From assembly GCA_031002005.1 (NCBI GenBank), contig CM061920.1, positions 108,001,447 through 108,065,446 of the forward strand: a stretch of 64,000 nt of DNA. The letters run 5' to 3'. The notes below the pieces were generated by a model that had not been told where the DNA came from, ran no database searches, and saw nothing but the letters and a program-made list of their open reading frames with translations. The translations under genes were made by a program, and so were the position numbers. Shown here in pieces: positions 1 to 12,792 of the stretch (the first letter of the stretch is position 1; the number at the start of each line of letters is the position of its first letter). This DNA comes from Vandiemenella viatica. Its lineage: Eukaryota; Arthropoda; Insecta; Orthoptera; Morabidae.

Positions 1-1070
1 GACTCTGTGCCACACAACCGCCTTTTAGCGAAGCTTCGAGCGTATGGTATATCGGATCAGCTTTGTGAATGGATAAGGATTTTCTAACTGGTCGGTCGCA
101 GTATGTTGTAGTTGAAGGAGAAAGTTCTTCTAATCTAGATGTTACATCGGGTGTACCTCAAGGAAGTGTAATTGGACCACTTCTTTTCTTAATTTTTATA
201 AACGATCTCGGAGACAAATTGAAAAGCCTTTTGAGATTGTTTGCAGATGATGCGGTTATTTATAGGGAAGTAAGAAATTTGGCCGATTGCTTAGAAATTC
301 AGCGCGATCTGGATGTTATTTTGGCTTGGTGCGCTGAGTGGCAACTTACTCTAAATTGTAAAAAGTGCAAGACAATGAGCATAACTAACAAAAAGAATCC
401 AATTGTTCAGAAATACGAGTTAAACAATACAGTTATTGATATGGTCGATTCTATGAAATATTTGGGAGTAACAGTACAAAGGAATATGAAATGGGACATA
501 CACATTAATTCGTTAGTAGGTAGAGCAAATTCTAGGCTGCGATTCATAGGTCGAATCTTGAAAAATTGTATTGAACAAACAAAGGAGATAGCGTACAAAT
601 CTCTTGTGCGTCCACATTTGGACTATTGTTGTGCCATTTGGGATCCGTTTCGTAAGGGATTGATCGAAAGTATAGAGAAAGTACAGAGAAGAGCCGCTCG
701 ATTCGTGACCGCTTGCTACAGTCCTTATGAAAGCGTCACAGAACTGATTAGTAGACTAGGTTGGGAGTCTCTGGTAGATAGACGACACAAGTTTCGTTTA
801 AACTTATTGGAAAACATGCGTACTCCCACTTTCACTTTTGAGTGTAGTGAAATACTTCTTCCACCAACCTATTTGAGTCGGAAGGACAGGAAAGATAAAA
901 TTAGAGAAATAAGGTGCCGGACTGATTCTTATATGAATTCTTTTTTCCCTCGTACCATTAGGGATTGGAATGCACAGCAAAGAGATTAGCTTTGGTGCTG
1001 AGCACCCTCTGCCACCCACAATTTTGTGAATTGCAGAGTATATATGTAGATGTAGATGTAGATGTAGATA
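1..1070 (+). mobile_element. Non-LTR retrotransposon (LINE), 5'-truncated by window edge, 3' end intact
   Basis: The 3' part of a LINE begins before the window. It covers the end of the reverse-transcriptase domain, the C-terminal region, a short 3' UTR and a terminal microsatellite. The tail is four to five TGTAGA units at about 1045-1069, a simple-repeat tail of the kind many LINEs carry instead of poly(A). Bases 1-84 continue the domain in another frame (reading DSVPHNRLLAKL), so a frameshift near 80 separates them from the main ORF. The clade (CR1/L2-like or Jockey-like) cannot be settled from this fragment. No target-site duplication can be judged because the 5' end is missing. Confidence 0.9.
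69..989 (+). pseudogene. LINE reverse transcriptase, C-terminal part
   Basis: This 306-codon open frame copies element RNA into DNA during target-primed retrotransposition. Visible motifs are GVPQGSVIGPLLFLIFINDL at about residues 28-47, followed by the catalytic FADD box (LFADDAVIY) near residue 60. Further on come YLGV near 132, a VRPHLDYCCAIWDP segment and VQRRAARFV, all usual in the thumb and C-terminal region of CR1/Jockey-type LINEs. The ATG at 69 is not a real start. The upstream RT sequence lies in frame 1 and shifts into this frame around 75-90. The stop at 987-989 looks natural, being followed directly by a short UTR and the TGTAGA tail. The element is probably dead because of the frameshift. 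Confidence 0.88.
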
Positions 1071-2989
1071 ATCCTAGATGTGTCAGAAAGTATATTAGAC
1101 AGAATTATTAGTTATCACTCACAAGTGAAGTAAGCATCGAGCAACGACAGGTGTGTTCGCTATTGAATAAAGTTCAGAGGAATAATAAGAAGTTTGCTAC
1201 GACTTGCTGACAGTACTCTCCATTCATTAGAATTAAGATATCGAAAAACTGATCAATGTCATGGGGAAAATATCTGGAAAAGGAATTTGCGCCAATTGTA
1301 CACAAAGGCAAAAATTAAATTAGGTGGAAGTTAAAACAACGGCCAAAATAAGACAAGATGAAATATAAACAGTAATTTTTTATGTAGAAAATAAAATTAA
1401 ACAAAAACAATTCTTGTAAAAATAGGACAAGTCTCGAGTTCGTGTAGTGACAAAAAGTTATGAGATCTTCTTCTGAGCCTAGTCCACACTTTACAGCCTT
1501 CTTTATAGTGGAAACCTTCTTCTTATTAAAAATTGTTACAGAGTTTACAGATAATTTCCTACAGCTTTACATAGGAAGCACTGCGGTTTGTAGAAATATA
1601 CCACACACAGGAATGTCAGAGTGACAAAAAATTAAAGGTTTGAATTCGGTGTTCAAATATGTGTTGAATATAACAAGGACTTTATGAAGAAATGTGTGAA
1701 AAAAAGGAAGAATTAAAGCGATGCTTCACGGTTTAAACCATACAGGGTCGTTCTAATATCAACAGTGGGAATTATGGAAAGAAGTAACTGCGGAAAAGGT
1801 TACAGTGTGTGATGAAAACTGTAAAGTGTAAGTGAACACAAAGAAATTGGAAATGAGGAGGAAGAAGTATAGCACAGTCTGAGATCGCCTATCAGAATGA
1901 AGTTACAGGGCATACATTTGAATCCGTAGAGCTACAGATAGTTATGATAGAAAGTTTTCATAAAAGTTACACGTGTCAAAGAAGAATGCGAAACTCTTTC
2001 TGCATACAGCAAAAATGGTTTTACAAATCAAGAAATTTGTCAGGGAACATAGAATGTGAAATAAAATAGCCGCTTGGTGCAGAAAATGTGAATCACAAAT
2101 GATGCGTCCTCGTCAGAGTCATGCAAATCTCATGAACTCTTAAGTATATTAAGCTTTAATCACCACGTCTGCTACAATGGAGGACTGGTGAATGAGGGGA
2201 TCTACATGTTGCCATCTGTTTTCTAAATGTGTAATTTGTGTTGTGCATAATAAGTGTTGTTTTGTTGTCAAATTTGTAATTTATGAGGCGGTGGTTGGCG
2301 ATGGCCCTAGAATTCGCTCAGATGAATGCTGAAAACCGCAATCAGGATGACAGTCCCGCGGGACCAGGGATTTGGATCTAAACTCAATTTACCTTCCCGA
2401 AACAGTGTGCCGGCATTTTGAAGCTTGCAGCCACACTAGTGGGAACATGGCTGCTTAATAACTCTTAATTACAAGCAAATGGTTTAAGGAATTGCTAGGC
2501 ATGCAATTCATCATTTAATGAAATATTGTGAGTCATCTATCAGAAAATGACGGCAAACGGGCTGTCCTGAATCATCCGCTTATTGGACGCTGCGGAGTCT
2601 GTTGTATCGCAGCCCCCAGGAACACAAAAATGCTTTTAGTCGCAGGCAGCATGTTCAGAGACCACTGCTTCCCGTTACTACCGACACACAATAGACGGCA
2701 GACTTTCCTTCTTTACACATTTAAATATTTAATACAACGTCAAAAAATACTATATTCTAAAGCGCGCATACTAACCCAAAATGAATCCATTACCTTAGTT
2801 TTTACATTTACGTAATCCAAGCTACATTCGACATAACAGATTCATCCTTAAATCCAGAATTTTGTTAATTATCTGTCGAAGAAACCCAGTAATTTTCATT
2901 AATCAGTAGTTCCAAACGTCTACACAGAGAATACTGGAGTAGCGATAACGGTTTTGTTTATTAATAAGTCTACTTGTGAGCGAAATGAT
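1071..2989. other. Unassigned AT-rich stretch
   Basis: I see no recognisable gene, transposon end or RNA gene here. The part around 2160-2700 is slightly richer in GC and holds a 95-codon open frame (2528-2815), but its translation has no motif I know and its codons look random. Confidence 0.4.
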
Positions 2990-3202
2990 GAATCAGTGGC
3001 TTATGCTCCTTACTGAAGACCGATAGGTCAACAGTTCGAATCCTCGGACTCGGTTGGAGTTTGAGAGGCCCTTAAACCGACTTTCATCTCTAGCACAATT
3101 CCGTGGTTCTGATTCCACATGCACCCGGTAGGAGTACGCCGTTGGGTTAAGGTCGATTGCGCAGCCAGTAAAAACCTTGTCATCGTCTCATTACGACTAC
3201 AC
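2990..3202 (+). repeat. tRNA-derived SINE (SINE-B), diverged copy
   Basis: The head resembles a tRNA gene with a degenerate A box (TGGCTTATGCTCC) and a B box (AGTTCGAATCC, about 3033-3043). The body reads ACTTTCATCTCTAG, then TTCCGTGGTTCTGATTCC, GGGTTAAGGTCG and TCATTACGAC. The same blocks occur in the same order in the minus-strand copy at 37122-37418, which defines the family. Transcription would be by RNA polymerase III from the internal boxes if it were active; this copy is degraded. Confidence 0.7.
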
Positions 3203-4754
3203 TTCGTTATTTGTGCGTCACTTAAGCAGTAAGTTCTTTGGCGTCAACTGACAGCAATTGACAAATTGTGAAACGTTTTACATAAAACAGATGTTACTCT
3301 TGTCGCGTCGGGCTATATTTAAGCACAAGAAAGCCTTAGGTAGAATGGAGCTGGGTGATCTCTCCTGTTAGTTTAATGTGTTTTCTCAGGAAGGAACATA
3401 AAGTTACTTTCCTGAGCGAAAATGGCGATAAACTGGGCCGAAATTCCTATCCAATAACGACTTAAAATCAAACGAATTTTGGTGAATGGCTTAGTGAGGG
3501 GAGGAACGGATATAGAACTTGCACTGAAATTCAAAGAATGGGAAAGCTACGCCAACTTCTTTTCGGTGAAGGTCTTCGGAGCGAATTACTGAACACAATT
3601 TAGATGCAAATGAAGGTCAGACTTAGATTAAGTCCTTAAGGCCCGTTGATGAAAGGTTCTCAAAATAAGAGAGAGACGGGAGTGAGAAACTGCAACAGAA
3701 AATTACGAGACATATATGGAACCGCAGTCTGTCACAAAGGGAACAGTTAATAATAATAAAAGTTGATAAATAGTTAACTCAGATTAGAAACCGTAGAACA
3801 ATTGGATCAGACATACAGTCAAAATAACGAAAGTAATAAATAAACTTTGATTTAGTGGTTCCTGTAACTCATGGTTGATCCAAAGATATTGTACCCAATA
3901 CCTCAGCATTTAAACATCACATCAGTTTCACGGAATCGCTTTTTGGTTTTATCCAGGCTTAAGCAAACGAAAATAACTAGATTTCAGATAGCCTAACAAC
4001 GTGACAAAAATACTATACAGAAGTTAGGAAGGATGTAGACAGAAATTTTATCTTACCGTATGTTCGTTTGGAGGGATATTAAACGAATACGTTACTTACT
4101 TCGCTGTTTTAATTTATTTCTCGGAATGTTATCTGTATTAATAAGTGACCAACATTAGGGAATGAATTTACAGGAATAACAGTGTATTATATTTCCCCAT
4201 TATAAAGGATGACTTGTCAATGATAATTCACGAAATTACTTGCTTTGTTTTGATCCGGTCCTATTATCGCAATTAAATAATACGAAAAAATAAGAATTAT
4301 TGTTAGAAATTGATTGCATAGGGATAATATGAAAGCAAATACTCAAAATTTTAGACTGGATCTAAAATTATGTAAAAACAGAGCTGTTACGAGAGATTTT
4401 GATATCTCATCGCTTGTTCAACTATTTGTCAAAAAGTAGGCCTACTAAAAACATTTAATTCAGTAGATCGCTAGAAGAAAATAAAAACAGAGGCTTGAAG
4501 CCTTTCAGCGTCTTTAGTGAGTATTCACTATGAGGAAGTCTTGCAAAGCGCTATTTGTTCCTTGTGATATTAAATAACACGTAATTACGAGTAAACTTAG
4601 AATGATACACAGAAGCAGTAAAATAGTTATTAACGATAATTTCATCAGCCGTGATAGTGAAATGGACAAACGTGGCAACTGCAACACCTGAAGAAACGGA
4701 GTTCAATTTGTGAGGTTCCATCAACCACAGATCTCCAGCTCTTAAACGGAATAA
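3203..4754. other. Unassigned AT-rich stretch
   Basis: No gene, repeat end or RNA gene was recognised on either strand. Only short ORFs of random appearance occur. Confidence 0.4.
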
Positions 4755-5005
4755 GTTTTTATTATTATTATTATATGGCATTCGGCAACTAAGGCCATAC
4801 AGTCAGCTCAATGTGCCAATCATTTATCTCTTAGTGAATAAGTTCCTGCAGTATATTGTAGCCTCTAAGTATAGACACCACAGAACTGACATGACACTAA
4901 CACACAAATAACACTTAAACACCGATGCCTTCAGCCGGACTCGAAACGGCGACCTTCAGCATGCGGTTCCAGTACTATAGTCCCTACGCTACCGTGGCCG
5001 GCGAG
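4755..5005 (-). repeat. tRNA-derived SINE of a third family (SINE-C)
   Basis: Read on the minus strand from about 5005, a tRNA-like head carries an A-box-like GTAGCGTAGGGA and a B-box-like GTTTCGAGTCC (4940s). An unrelated body of about 170 bp follows, ending in a short AAT-repeat tail (TTATTATTATTATTA on the plus strand at 4759-4774). This is the usual SINE layout of pol III promoter, body and simple-repeat tail. Only one copy was seen here. Confidence 0.65.
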
Positions 5006-5120
5006 AATAAATTACACGCGTCATATTTTCACGTTTCATATATCTCATTAACCCAAAACCGAATATAACATTTAAAATTTTGTAAAATTATATTCTCTGG
5101 GGTTTAATAGAAATCAATTG

Positions 5121-5147
5121 ATATATATATATATATATATATATATA
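5121..5147. repeat. (AT)n microsatellite
   Basis: An uninterrupted run of about 13-14 AT dinucleotides. Confidence 0.95.
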
Positions 5148-6780
5148 CTTTTGTCAATATGTGATGTATTAGCCTCTAAGCCCGTCAAAAATGACGGGTG
5201 AAAGTAATGTTCTGGAAATTCATTTCTTTGCGGTTGCCTAAATATATAGCATTGTTGTTATGTAATGCTCTTAACCGTATTTTGTAATTTCTACGTGTTT
5301 CGATTGTAGTTACACAGCGATACAGATGGAACATCTACTGAATAAACGATGTCAGAATTAGGGAAAAATAAAGTTAAAAATAAATAATACTATAGCTCGT
5401 GTTATTGGTTTTATTCCTGGTACAGGTCTCAATCAGCGTGATAAATACGGAACTACTTCCATTTCTACGAGATAATAACTTCAGTAAGTAGGCTTAAATT
5501 ATTTATAAAACTATTTAAATTCTGTAAAAAAAAATGTGTCATTTGTCATTCTCGTGCTGTCTGCATTTGAACATAACAACTTCTGCTAATATTGCCGTTC
5601 AAAATTCATAGCTTCTATTACCCGTATACGAATACATTCATTGTATTGCAATCTAAATTTGACCCAATGAAAATATTTATGTGTGTTGTAATCTAGTTTC
5701 ATCAGTAATAAAAACAACTAGTAATTCATATATTATTTAAACGCAGTACATACTTTTATTTCAGTGTTTCGACAAAATTTGATGATTTAATCATTTCTTC
5801 GAGTGTGTATTTTTTTCGGGTACCTATATTATAACAAGGACTTAAAATGTCTGCACCAAATTTAAAAATGACGTGTTGAGCGCAGTATTTTAGCAATTTG
5901 TTTCTTCACTAGCAAAATACAATTTTCACCAGATAACGCTTATAATCTTGAAAATAATGTAATGTAGATATTACTTAGCTTACTGTAACAACGGTATCGC
6001 TGTAAAGAGAGTATGAGAAAAATCTACATCGATAAAATTTTAATTAAGAAAAAGCAACTAATAATTAATATGTAGATTTTTAAGAAATACATCTTTTTAT
6101 TTAGTGTGCTGGCAGCTCACATACTAGTGGATGCTCAGCAAAATCAAACTGTTATTAAATAACGCGCATAACCTCGAACATCTCTGGTCGTTGTAAATTG
6201 AGCAGCGGAGGCGAAAAGTGTGACGTCATAGCGTTTCGTCATAGAGTGAAGTTACCGCGTGACAGAACATTGTGACCAAGATTGGTATTTTATAGTTATA
6301 GACAGATGTACAGAGCCCGATAAGAAGAAACGTTTTCAGTTTTTTTTTTTCAATTTCAAAATAAAAACAATTGCAAAATGATACTATCTAGGTACTTATC
6401 ATATCCTGTAATTAAGCGACAAATTTTCATCTAAGACACTTCCCAAGTTTTGAGCAAAACAGCAAAACCTTGGTAATTTGAAATTATTTTGCCATTCATA
6501 AATAATATTTTAGTGAAAAGTACACTTAATTCGGTGTTCATTGCGTATTAATATAGCTATAATAAATTTTATTGAAAAATAAGATTGCACTACCAATTTG
6601 AGCGGCAACATGGAAAGTCGTTGACAGTCGTGGAATAGAGTCAACTGTATAACATGAAAAAGTGTCAAATATTAATTTTTGTACTTTCTGATCTGCCGCT
6701 ATAAGATATCTATTAAAATGATTAGAATACGGAAACCTAATGTAATAATAAAATCATATTTACATTTAAAAAATATTTGT
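5148..6780. other. Unassigned AT-rich stretch
   Basis: No gene or repeat was recognised. It contains one perfect palindromic CRE octamer (TGACGTCA) at 6221-6228 in a small GC-richer island near 6180-6260. Confidence 0.4.
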
Positions 6781-6814
6781 AGCTATATAAACCGGCTCTA
6801 ATATTTGAGTTTAT

Positions 6815-6949
6815 ATGGGAAAGAGCGCCAAGCCTCGAGAGGAGGAGGATCTTTGGCTGGCTGCTCTCAAGACAGATGGTCTTGAGAGGATGAAGACGGT
6901 CGAATCTTTAAAGGATAGCTGTAAAATTGATTTTGGTGAGCTGCCCTAG
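6815..6949 (+). CDS. Possible small ORF or coding exon, 44 codons, unrecognised
   Basis: The frame starts MGKSAKPREEEDLWLAAL and continues with KTDGLERMKTVESLKDSC before ending at a TAG (6947-6949). It is GC-richer than its flanks and has a charged, helical, protein-like composition. A good 5' splice site (TTTTG|GTGAGC) lies at 6935/6936, so it may be an internal or first exon rather than a complete gene, and TATATAAA lies at 6784-6791. The E-E-D-LWLAAL block faintly recalls the short acidic segment of INO80B-type proteins, but I do not recognise the protein and it could be a retrocopy fragment. No partner exon was identified. Confidence 0.3.
   Translation: MGKSAKPREEEDLWLAALKTDGLERMKTVESLKDSCKIDFGELP
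6864..6888. repeat. Perfect 10-bp inverted repeat with 5-nt loop
   Basis: CTCTCAAGAC, the loop AGATG, then GTCTTGAGAG. It lies inside the 44-codon open frame, so it may simply reflect codon content. Confidence 0.9.
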
Positions 6950-7616
6950 CCTGCAATAATATTTTCAGATTATAAGCCAGATGGATATGAATAAGCATGA
7001 TTGTATGAATAAATCATTATTAATGTATGTATGGAGTCATATGTAACAAAAGCAAACAAAGGATAAGTAGCGATAATAGATTAAGAATTGTGAATCTTGA
7101 TTAAATTATTTGAGCTGATACTCGTACGAAAGCGTTGAAGTTTATTGAGGAAGCCAGACAGATTTAGAACATATGTATTTTTCACTGATGATGAATTATT
7201 ATTTCTCTGATAATTTTACATCGTAGATGTCTAGGTGATGAATGAATTGGACCTATCATATAGATCACATATCAGGAGAAGAAAAGCAAAATGCAATTAC
7301 TTTTATATTAATTTAATTGTAAGGAAAAAGTCACAAATATGTACTGGTGAACAACCAAAAACTCTCATGATCAATTTGAAATCCTCATAAAAAAATATAC
7401 AGATTTTATGAATATAAACGATAAACTTTGAGGGTGCTACAGTGCAACCTGGACAAGCGGACGTATATTTTCTTTTCTTTTAAAGAAATGAAAGGAAGAG
7501 AGAGAGACTAGAGAAGTTTATAAGTATTGACATGATACAATGGCAGGGAATAAAGTTACCACAGTGCGCAACGCGACTAATGAACATGGATTAGTTCTGT
7601 GGATGACTGCCAACTA

Positions 7617-7990
7617 TGTAGCTCCTGAAGATCGCGGTGAGTGTGGTGACGTCACTGGTGTGACGATCCAGTAAGTTGCGGCCTGCGGAGTTGTTTACTT
7701 TGTTCGTTTTCCGTCTGGCCCGATATATCACTGCCAAGGCAGCGAGCCGCCGACTATATATCACGGGGTCCCGGAGTTGTGCCGCGACTGCCGATGTGGC
7801 CGTCCGCCTGGTTGGGTATTTACCTCGCGTCAGGCCAGGTCGGGGCGTGATTGGAGGAGGGGGAGGAACCTTCCTTCTGCTGATCCCCAGTTACGTGACT
7901 GCCGGAGGATAACGACCATCTGGAAGCGACACCGCTAACTCTGACTTCCCGCTGGAGGCACATTTTGTTTCGAAAACTCGTATGTCGGCT
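7617..7990. other. CpG-dense GC-rich island, possible promoter or 5' exon
   Basis: This stretch is much richer in GC and CpG than its surroundings. It contains a 10-bp palindrome GTGACGTCAC with a CRE octamer at 7647-7654, a consensus donor (GCG|GTGAGT) at 7636/7637 and a TATATATC element near 7757. Open frames on both strands (7676-7912 plus, 7820-8065 minus) carry no motif I recognise. It may be a CpG-island-like promoter with a noncoding first exon, or the 5' end of an unknown repeat. Confidence 0.3.
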
Positions 7991-8213
7991 TGCGATTTCA
8001 ACACCTTGTTCCTGGTTTGTTTTAAAGTTAATCTTCGCAACATCAATTACGCGCAAACATGACAATTTCTCAAACTTTTATCGATACAGGCATATTTATT
8101 CTCTTGTGATGCCTTAACCTGATTTCAAATTATGTTATCATGGAGGATGCACCCCTCGATGGGCACTATCTTGGGATGATGAACTGGGGTGGTTTCCCCA
8201 GGGTGTGTTCGTA

Positions 8214-9453
8214 CAGAGGTTGGACATAATAATATGAACACCGTGCGATAGAGTACAGGTTGTTGGATGTTGGCACCACTACTTCCGTGTGCATACTGCG
8301 ATGCGCATGTACGGCATAGTTGACGTGGCTGGTCTTGTAGGTTATGTGTTAGTATATTATACGCTTTTTACTGAGACGGTTATAACAAGTTATCGGTGAA
8401 ATGCGTGATTTTAGATAGAGGCCCAATAGTTGGAGCTTGGTTAGCGGGAGCGTCTATGAAGAAACCAGCTGAACTGTTTAACGTCTCATGAGCGACAGTA
8501 TCCATGGTAATGACAGCATACAAAAACATGGTAAAATATCGTCGGCGAAGAGGAATAATGGACGAAATCCAGACTTAATTGACAGAGACCGACGAACATC
8601 AAAAAGGATTGTGGCCAGACAACACAAAATTACCGTGGCAAACGTGACAGCAGAACTCAACACACGCCTGAGTAATACTGTTTCGACAAAAAAATTAAGG
8701 CGGGATCTCCACAAAGCTAATATTCATGAAAGGGCCGCAATTGCAAAACCCCTTAAAATGGCAACCAACGCTAAGCTGCGAAACAAGTGGTGCCACGATC
8801 ATAAAAACTAAACACTTGATTGGAAGAATGTGGTATGGCCTGATGAATCATTGCTCACATGCTTTCCTACTAACGGTCGGTTTTATGTATGGAGAATCCC
8901 AAAAGAAGCCTACGATTTGGACTGCCTTCGTCCTACAGTCAGGCATGAGGGAAGTTTGGGCGGCTATATCGTGGTATTCAACTGGTCCTCTCATTCACAT
9001 CACTAGCCAGATGACTGCGAATGAATATCTCCACATCCTCAATGATCTTACTACGACTAGCATACTACTGCCAAACACTACCATCTTCCAAGATCGTAAA
9101 GTACCAATAAACACAGCCAAAAAGGTTCTGTCCTGTTTCGAGGAGCATCAGAATATAATCAAACATCTTCCCTGGCCAGCACAATCGCCAGACCTCAACA
9201 TAATTGAACCGTTGTTGGGAGTTTTAGAGCAGAAAATAAGGAGCAGATTTCCATCTCCAACATCATTGAAGCAATTGGCGGATGCTTTGGTACAAGTTTG
9301 GGACAACAATTCGTCTGATACTATTCAGACACTCTAAAAGTCTATTCCGTTAAGAATTGCAGCTGTTCTACAACCAAACGGTGGTCCAATACCATATTAA
9401 TAAATCAGTAGTATGTAAATGTCAGGTGTTGATATTATTTTGTCCAACCCCTG
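8214..9453 (+). mobile_element. Tc1-family DNA transposon, complete ends, dead transposase
   Basis: A 1,240-bp element with 29-bp terminal inverted repeats at 8214-8242 and 9425-9453 that match at 26 of 29 positions. The ends begin CAGAGGTTGGAC and CAGGGGTTGGAC, and TA dinucleotides flank both sides (8212-8213, 9454-9455), the target duplication of Tc1/mariner elements. The length is close to the usual 1.2-1.6 kb. The single gene inside is broken, so movement would need another element's transposase. Confidence 0.93.
8401..9400 (+). pseudogene. Tc1-like DD34E transposase, frameshifted
   Basis: The gene would bind the element ends and cut and paste it. Pieces in three frames follow the Tc1 order. 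A helix-turn-helix region reads LAGASMKKPAELFNVS, then KRNNGRNPDLIDRDRRT and KANIHERAAIAKPL. The catalytic segments are VVWPDES (first Asp, about 8840), FQDRKVP (second Asp, where the family has QDDNAP or similar) and SPDLNIIEP (Glu, about 9190-9215). The end reads SIPLRIAAVLQPNGGP with a TAA at 9398-9400. Stops near 8416, 8488, 8810 and 9335, plus at least two frameshifts, inactivate it. Confidence 0.9.
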
Positions 9454-9455
9454 TA

Positions 9456-12400
9456 TATGTTATTGTTAGCGTGGGTGAATGTGATAGTGTGTATTTTCAG
9501 TGTAGAGTGTTCTTTGTGTTGTATTAAATGAGATACGAAGAAGGGAGAGAATGAAACCTGGTATCAGCCCATTTAGGCCTACTTTCCTAAAGACAACAAG
9601 AGGTGCAGGCCTTAAACTCCCCCTCCGAAGGACATATCAACAGCGTCGTATGCCCTCACTCCATACAAACTACGGAGAGGTTTGGGATGTGGCGTGGGCG
9701 GCAAAATAATACGACAACAAAATTCATCGTTGTGGTGGATGGCATTTCCAAGTAGCTGCATAACATATATGTTCATTTTCAATTGTGTGATGATTAATTT
9801 TGACGTAACACTGGTAATTAGTTCATAAATGTTTTTCTCGAACTGTTATAATTCATGTTATTAGTCTGATAATTAATTGAAAACTCTATTGCACACGTCA
9901 ATTGAAACTTTTGTAAAAGCTGGCTGTACAGTCGATAGGGCTAAAAGCCATTAAATAAATAAACAAACGGAGTTTTAAAATGAGATAGTTCATTGTAAAA
10001 CGCATGGGCGCTCTCCATAAAGGGAGTGTTTCTTGAGTTCTCGTTATATCATAGTACTTTTAGTGTTTACTAAAAATACGGGTGAAAGAGCTGTACAACA
10101 ATTGATCTACTTGTTTGTTACGTTAAGATCGCGGCACTATATTTCCAGTAATCATTATTATGATTTTAGGCAGTTTGACTTCACCACGTGGACCTACACT
10201 AGTTTCCAGACTAGAATATTACAGCAAAAAAAAAAAAAAAAATCATATTCTTTTCAGTCCATCATTCATCTTTGCATAATTGTTTTCAGGGGTAGGATTT
10301 TGGTGATATGAACACTAAGCAAGTCGTATACTGTGTTCATATATTCCAGTCTTTAGTTATTCCATCACCTCCCTTTTCCAAGTGTACAAATTGAACTACG
10401 AGTATATTTCAGTAAGGGTTTTGTACGTGAGGTGTACGGCCTGAAAATAGCAGTGGGGCCGACATCGAATTAAGATAGGTAATGTCTGGAGAAAAGGGTT
10501 GTTGCCGCTAATACCTCTATTTAATTTTTCTTTTTCATAAAAAAGCAGACCTATTGTCTTCGAGATATGTAATCAGATCGAAACAGTATGTACTATAAAC
10601 GAGTGTTTCGATTTAGGTGTTGCGATTTTCATAGAACATGGTACTACCGTACTCATATGTATCCGAACGACATGAATTGCACATCGCTACATTACCTCCT
10701 CGGACTTATTCAACCAAGTGTACACATCTACCAAGACAGTAATATCCCCTAGAGATGGTATAGTCTCGCCACTATGAAAATTGAGACACATCAATCTCCC
10801 AAAAAAACGAAATACAATTCCGCTTTTTTGTTTCATAAAGCGAAATAATGATTACATTTCGGCAATAATAGAGTTATCTGAACAACGAATACGTTTATTT
10901 TTACAAGACATTTTTAGTTATTAAGTTTCCACACATAACACAAAAGTTATCACTTTCAAATAAAGTGCAGGTTTTGAACAAGTACTGGATAACAGCAAAA
11001 TGCCGATTTTATATCTGACTACAACAACGTAAAATGACTAGAAATTTACATTAATATTCAACGTTTGCTCCGTACCGCAATTATTGTAAACAGTACAGAG
11101 TTGTCTAATAGTTCTGTCAAATTTGTAACACATAACAAGATTTGAGATTCAGTAATTTTGGCAGTCACCTTGTGAATATGCTTGTCTTAAAAAGCGATTC
11201 TTTTAGTTCTGTCGGCTCTTGAACATACTAAGTGCGGAACAATGGAAAATAGTCATAAAATAATGGTTTTGCTGACATGAGACAGTGTCGACGCAACATG
11301 CGTTAGTAGGAATTGAGAGACAGTTTTACGATAAATTTAACTTAACCATAATGATTTATATCACTCAATATTCCCCATTTTTTCTAGTGTTGATGACAAA
11401 GGCGAGACATTGATCATTGATGTAATACGCAATGATGGCTATTTAAAAATAATCAGGGAACTAAATCAAATGAATGCGCCTATTGCGCTAAAACGGTATT
11501 TTTTAATTAATATCCCTATTGTGCGATAACGATATTTTCTAGCCTGCGGTATTGGCAAGCAAATGAGGACTGAAAAGGTGAGTGGCAGTACTTACGAAAA
11601 ACAACTTTATTAACGAAGAACATGCAATTAGAAGCTTCCGTATTTAACAACCTGCTGCTGCTACTAGTGATACAAGAAATAAACAGGAAATTTCTGGAAC
11701 GAAGAAAGATAATACTAGGCTTGTTGTGAGTTGTTGCTACCTCAGCTTCCGGGTCTGGTAAGCCTGACGCGATGTTGCTGTAAGTGGCTCAGATTCGTGG
11801 ATGCGTTGTCTCGCGATTTCACGTTTCGAGTCAGGCTGCGGGTAAAAGTGGCTTAATAAAGTGTTAGGTTTTTTTGTATTACCCATACACTGGAACAGTG
11901 AAAACAAATTATACATCTATTGAGACGTAAAACTACGGATTTCTGTCTGTATCTATTGAGCAATCCAAATTCACTTTCGATGTTATTATTGCAATGGCCC
12001 GGAAAAGATTAGTTTTCAAGAAACGTAAACGAATTCGGCCACGGTCTTTGAGAAAAGGCAATTCCTCATTCACTTGTGCAATTTCGGGATTTTTTTATTT
12101 AAACCGAAATTTTGATGGCTGGATCGTGAATGTGAATTGAGTACTGTCTAATGCCACTGATGAAATTTACCCTTCACGCAATTCGTTCGGCTATTAATTT
12201 ATATAAATGTATGATTTGTCATTGCATCTAAAAAGTATTGATAAACATTTTTAAAAGTGAGACTACAAGCACTAAAATCGGCATAGGCGAAGCTGCAGGA
12301 GAGTACTAGTATGAATAAAGAAAACTATACCAGTTAGTTAGTATATCAGGAATGTAGAAAGGCTGAAGATATTTTAAGAATATAACACAACAGAATTAAG

Positions 12401-12792
12401 AGACAGCAAGGCATTAGATAACGTTTGTAACAACCGTGCGGGAAATTAATTGCTACAAGGAGAGGCGCTAAAGATGGGTTTATGAAGAATATTATAGGTG
12501 AAGGAGAACCACTCAATGTTTCTTCTAGAAAACTGAGAAGTAGGGACGATATATATTTACGGATGTGGAAGAAGAAGAAGAAGTTAACAAAGATTAGGAT
12601 AAAGCGGAGATATTAAATACCTGGTTTAATAATAGCTCAAGGATAGGAGGAGCAAAACCCGAGGAGAAGCATTACCACTAAAGAAGAAATGTGCAGACGT
12701 GAAATATATTTACCTTGGCTCCTTACGCGCACCACCGACCACCCTGATTGCTGGTTTAGGCGGTTTCCCGCAATCACCTAGGAGGACGATGT
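9456..12792. other. Unassigned stretch with short homopolymers
   Basis: No gene recognised. The segment 9540-9975 is GC-richer and ends in TTAAATAAATAAAC, which resembles a SINE or LINE 3' tail, but I could not match its body to another copy here. A pure A run lies at 10226-10241. The GC-richer patch at 11740-11870 has no motif I know. Confidence 0.35.
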
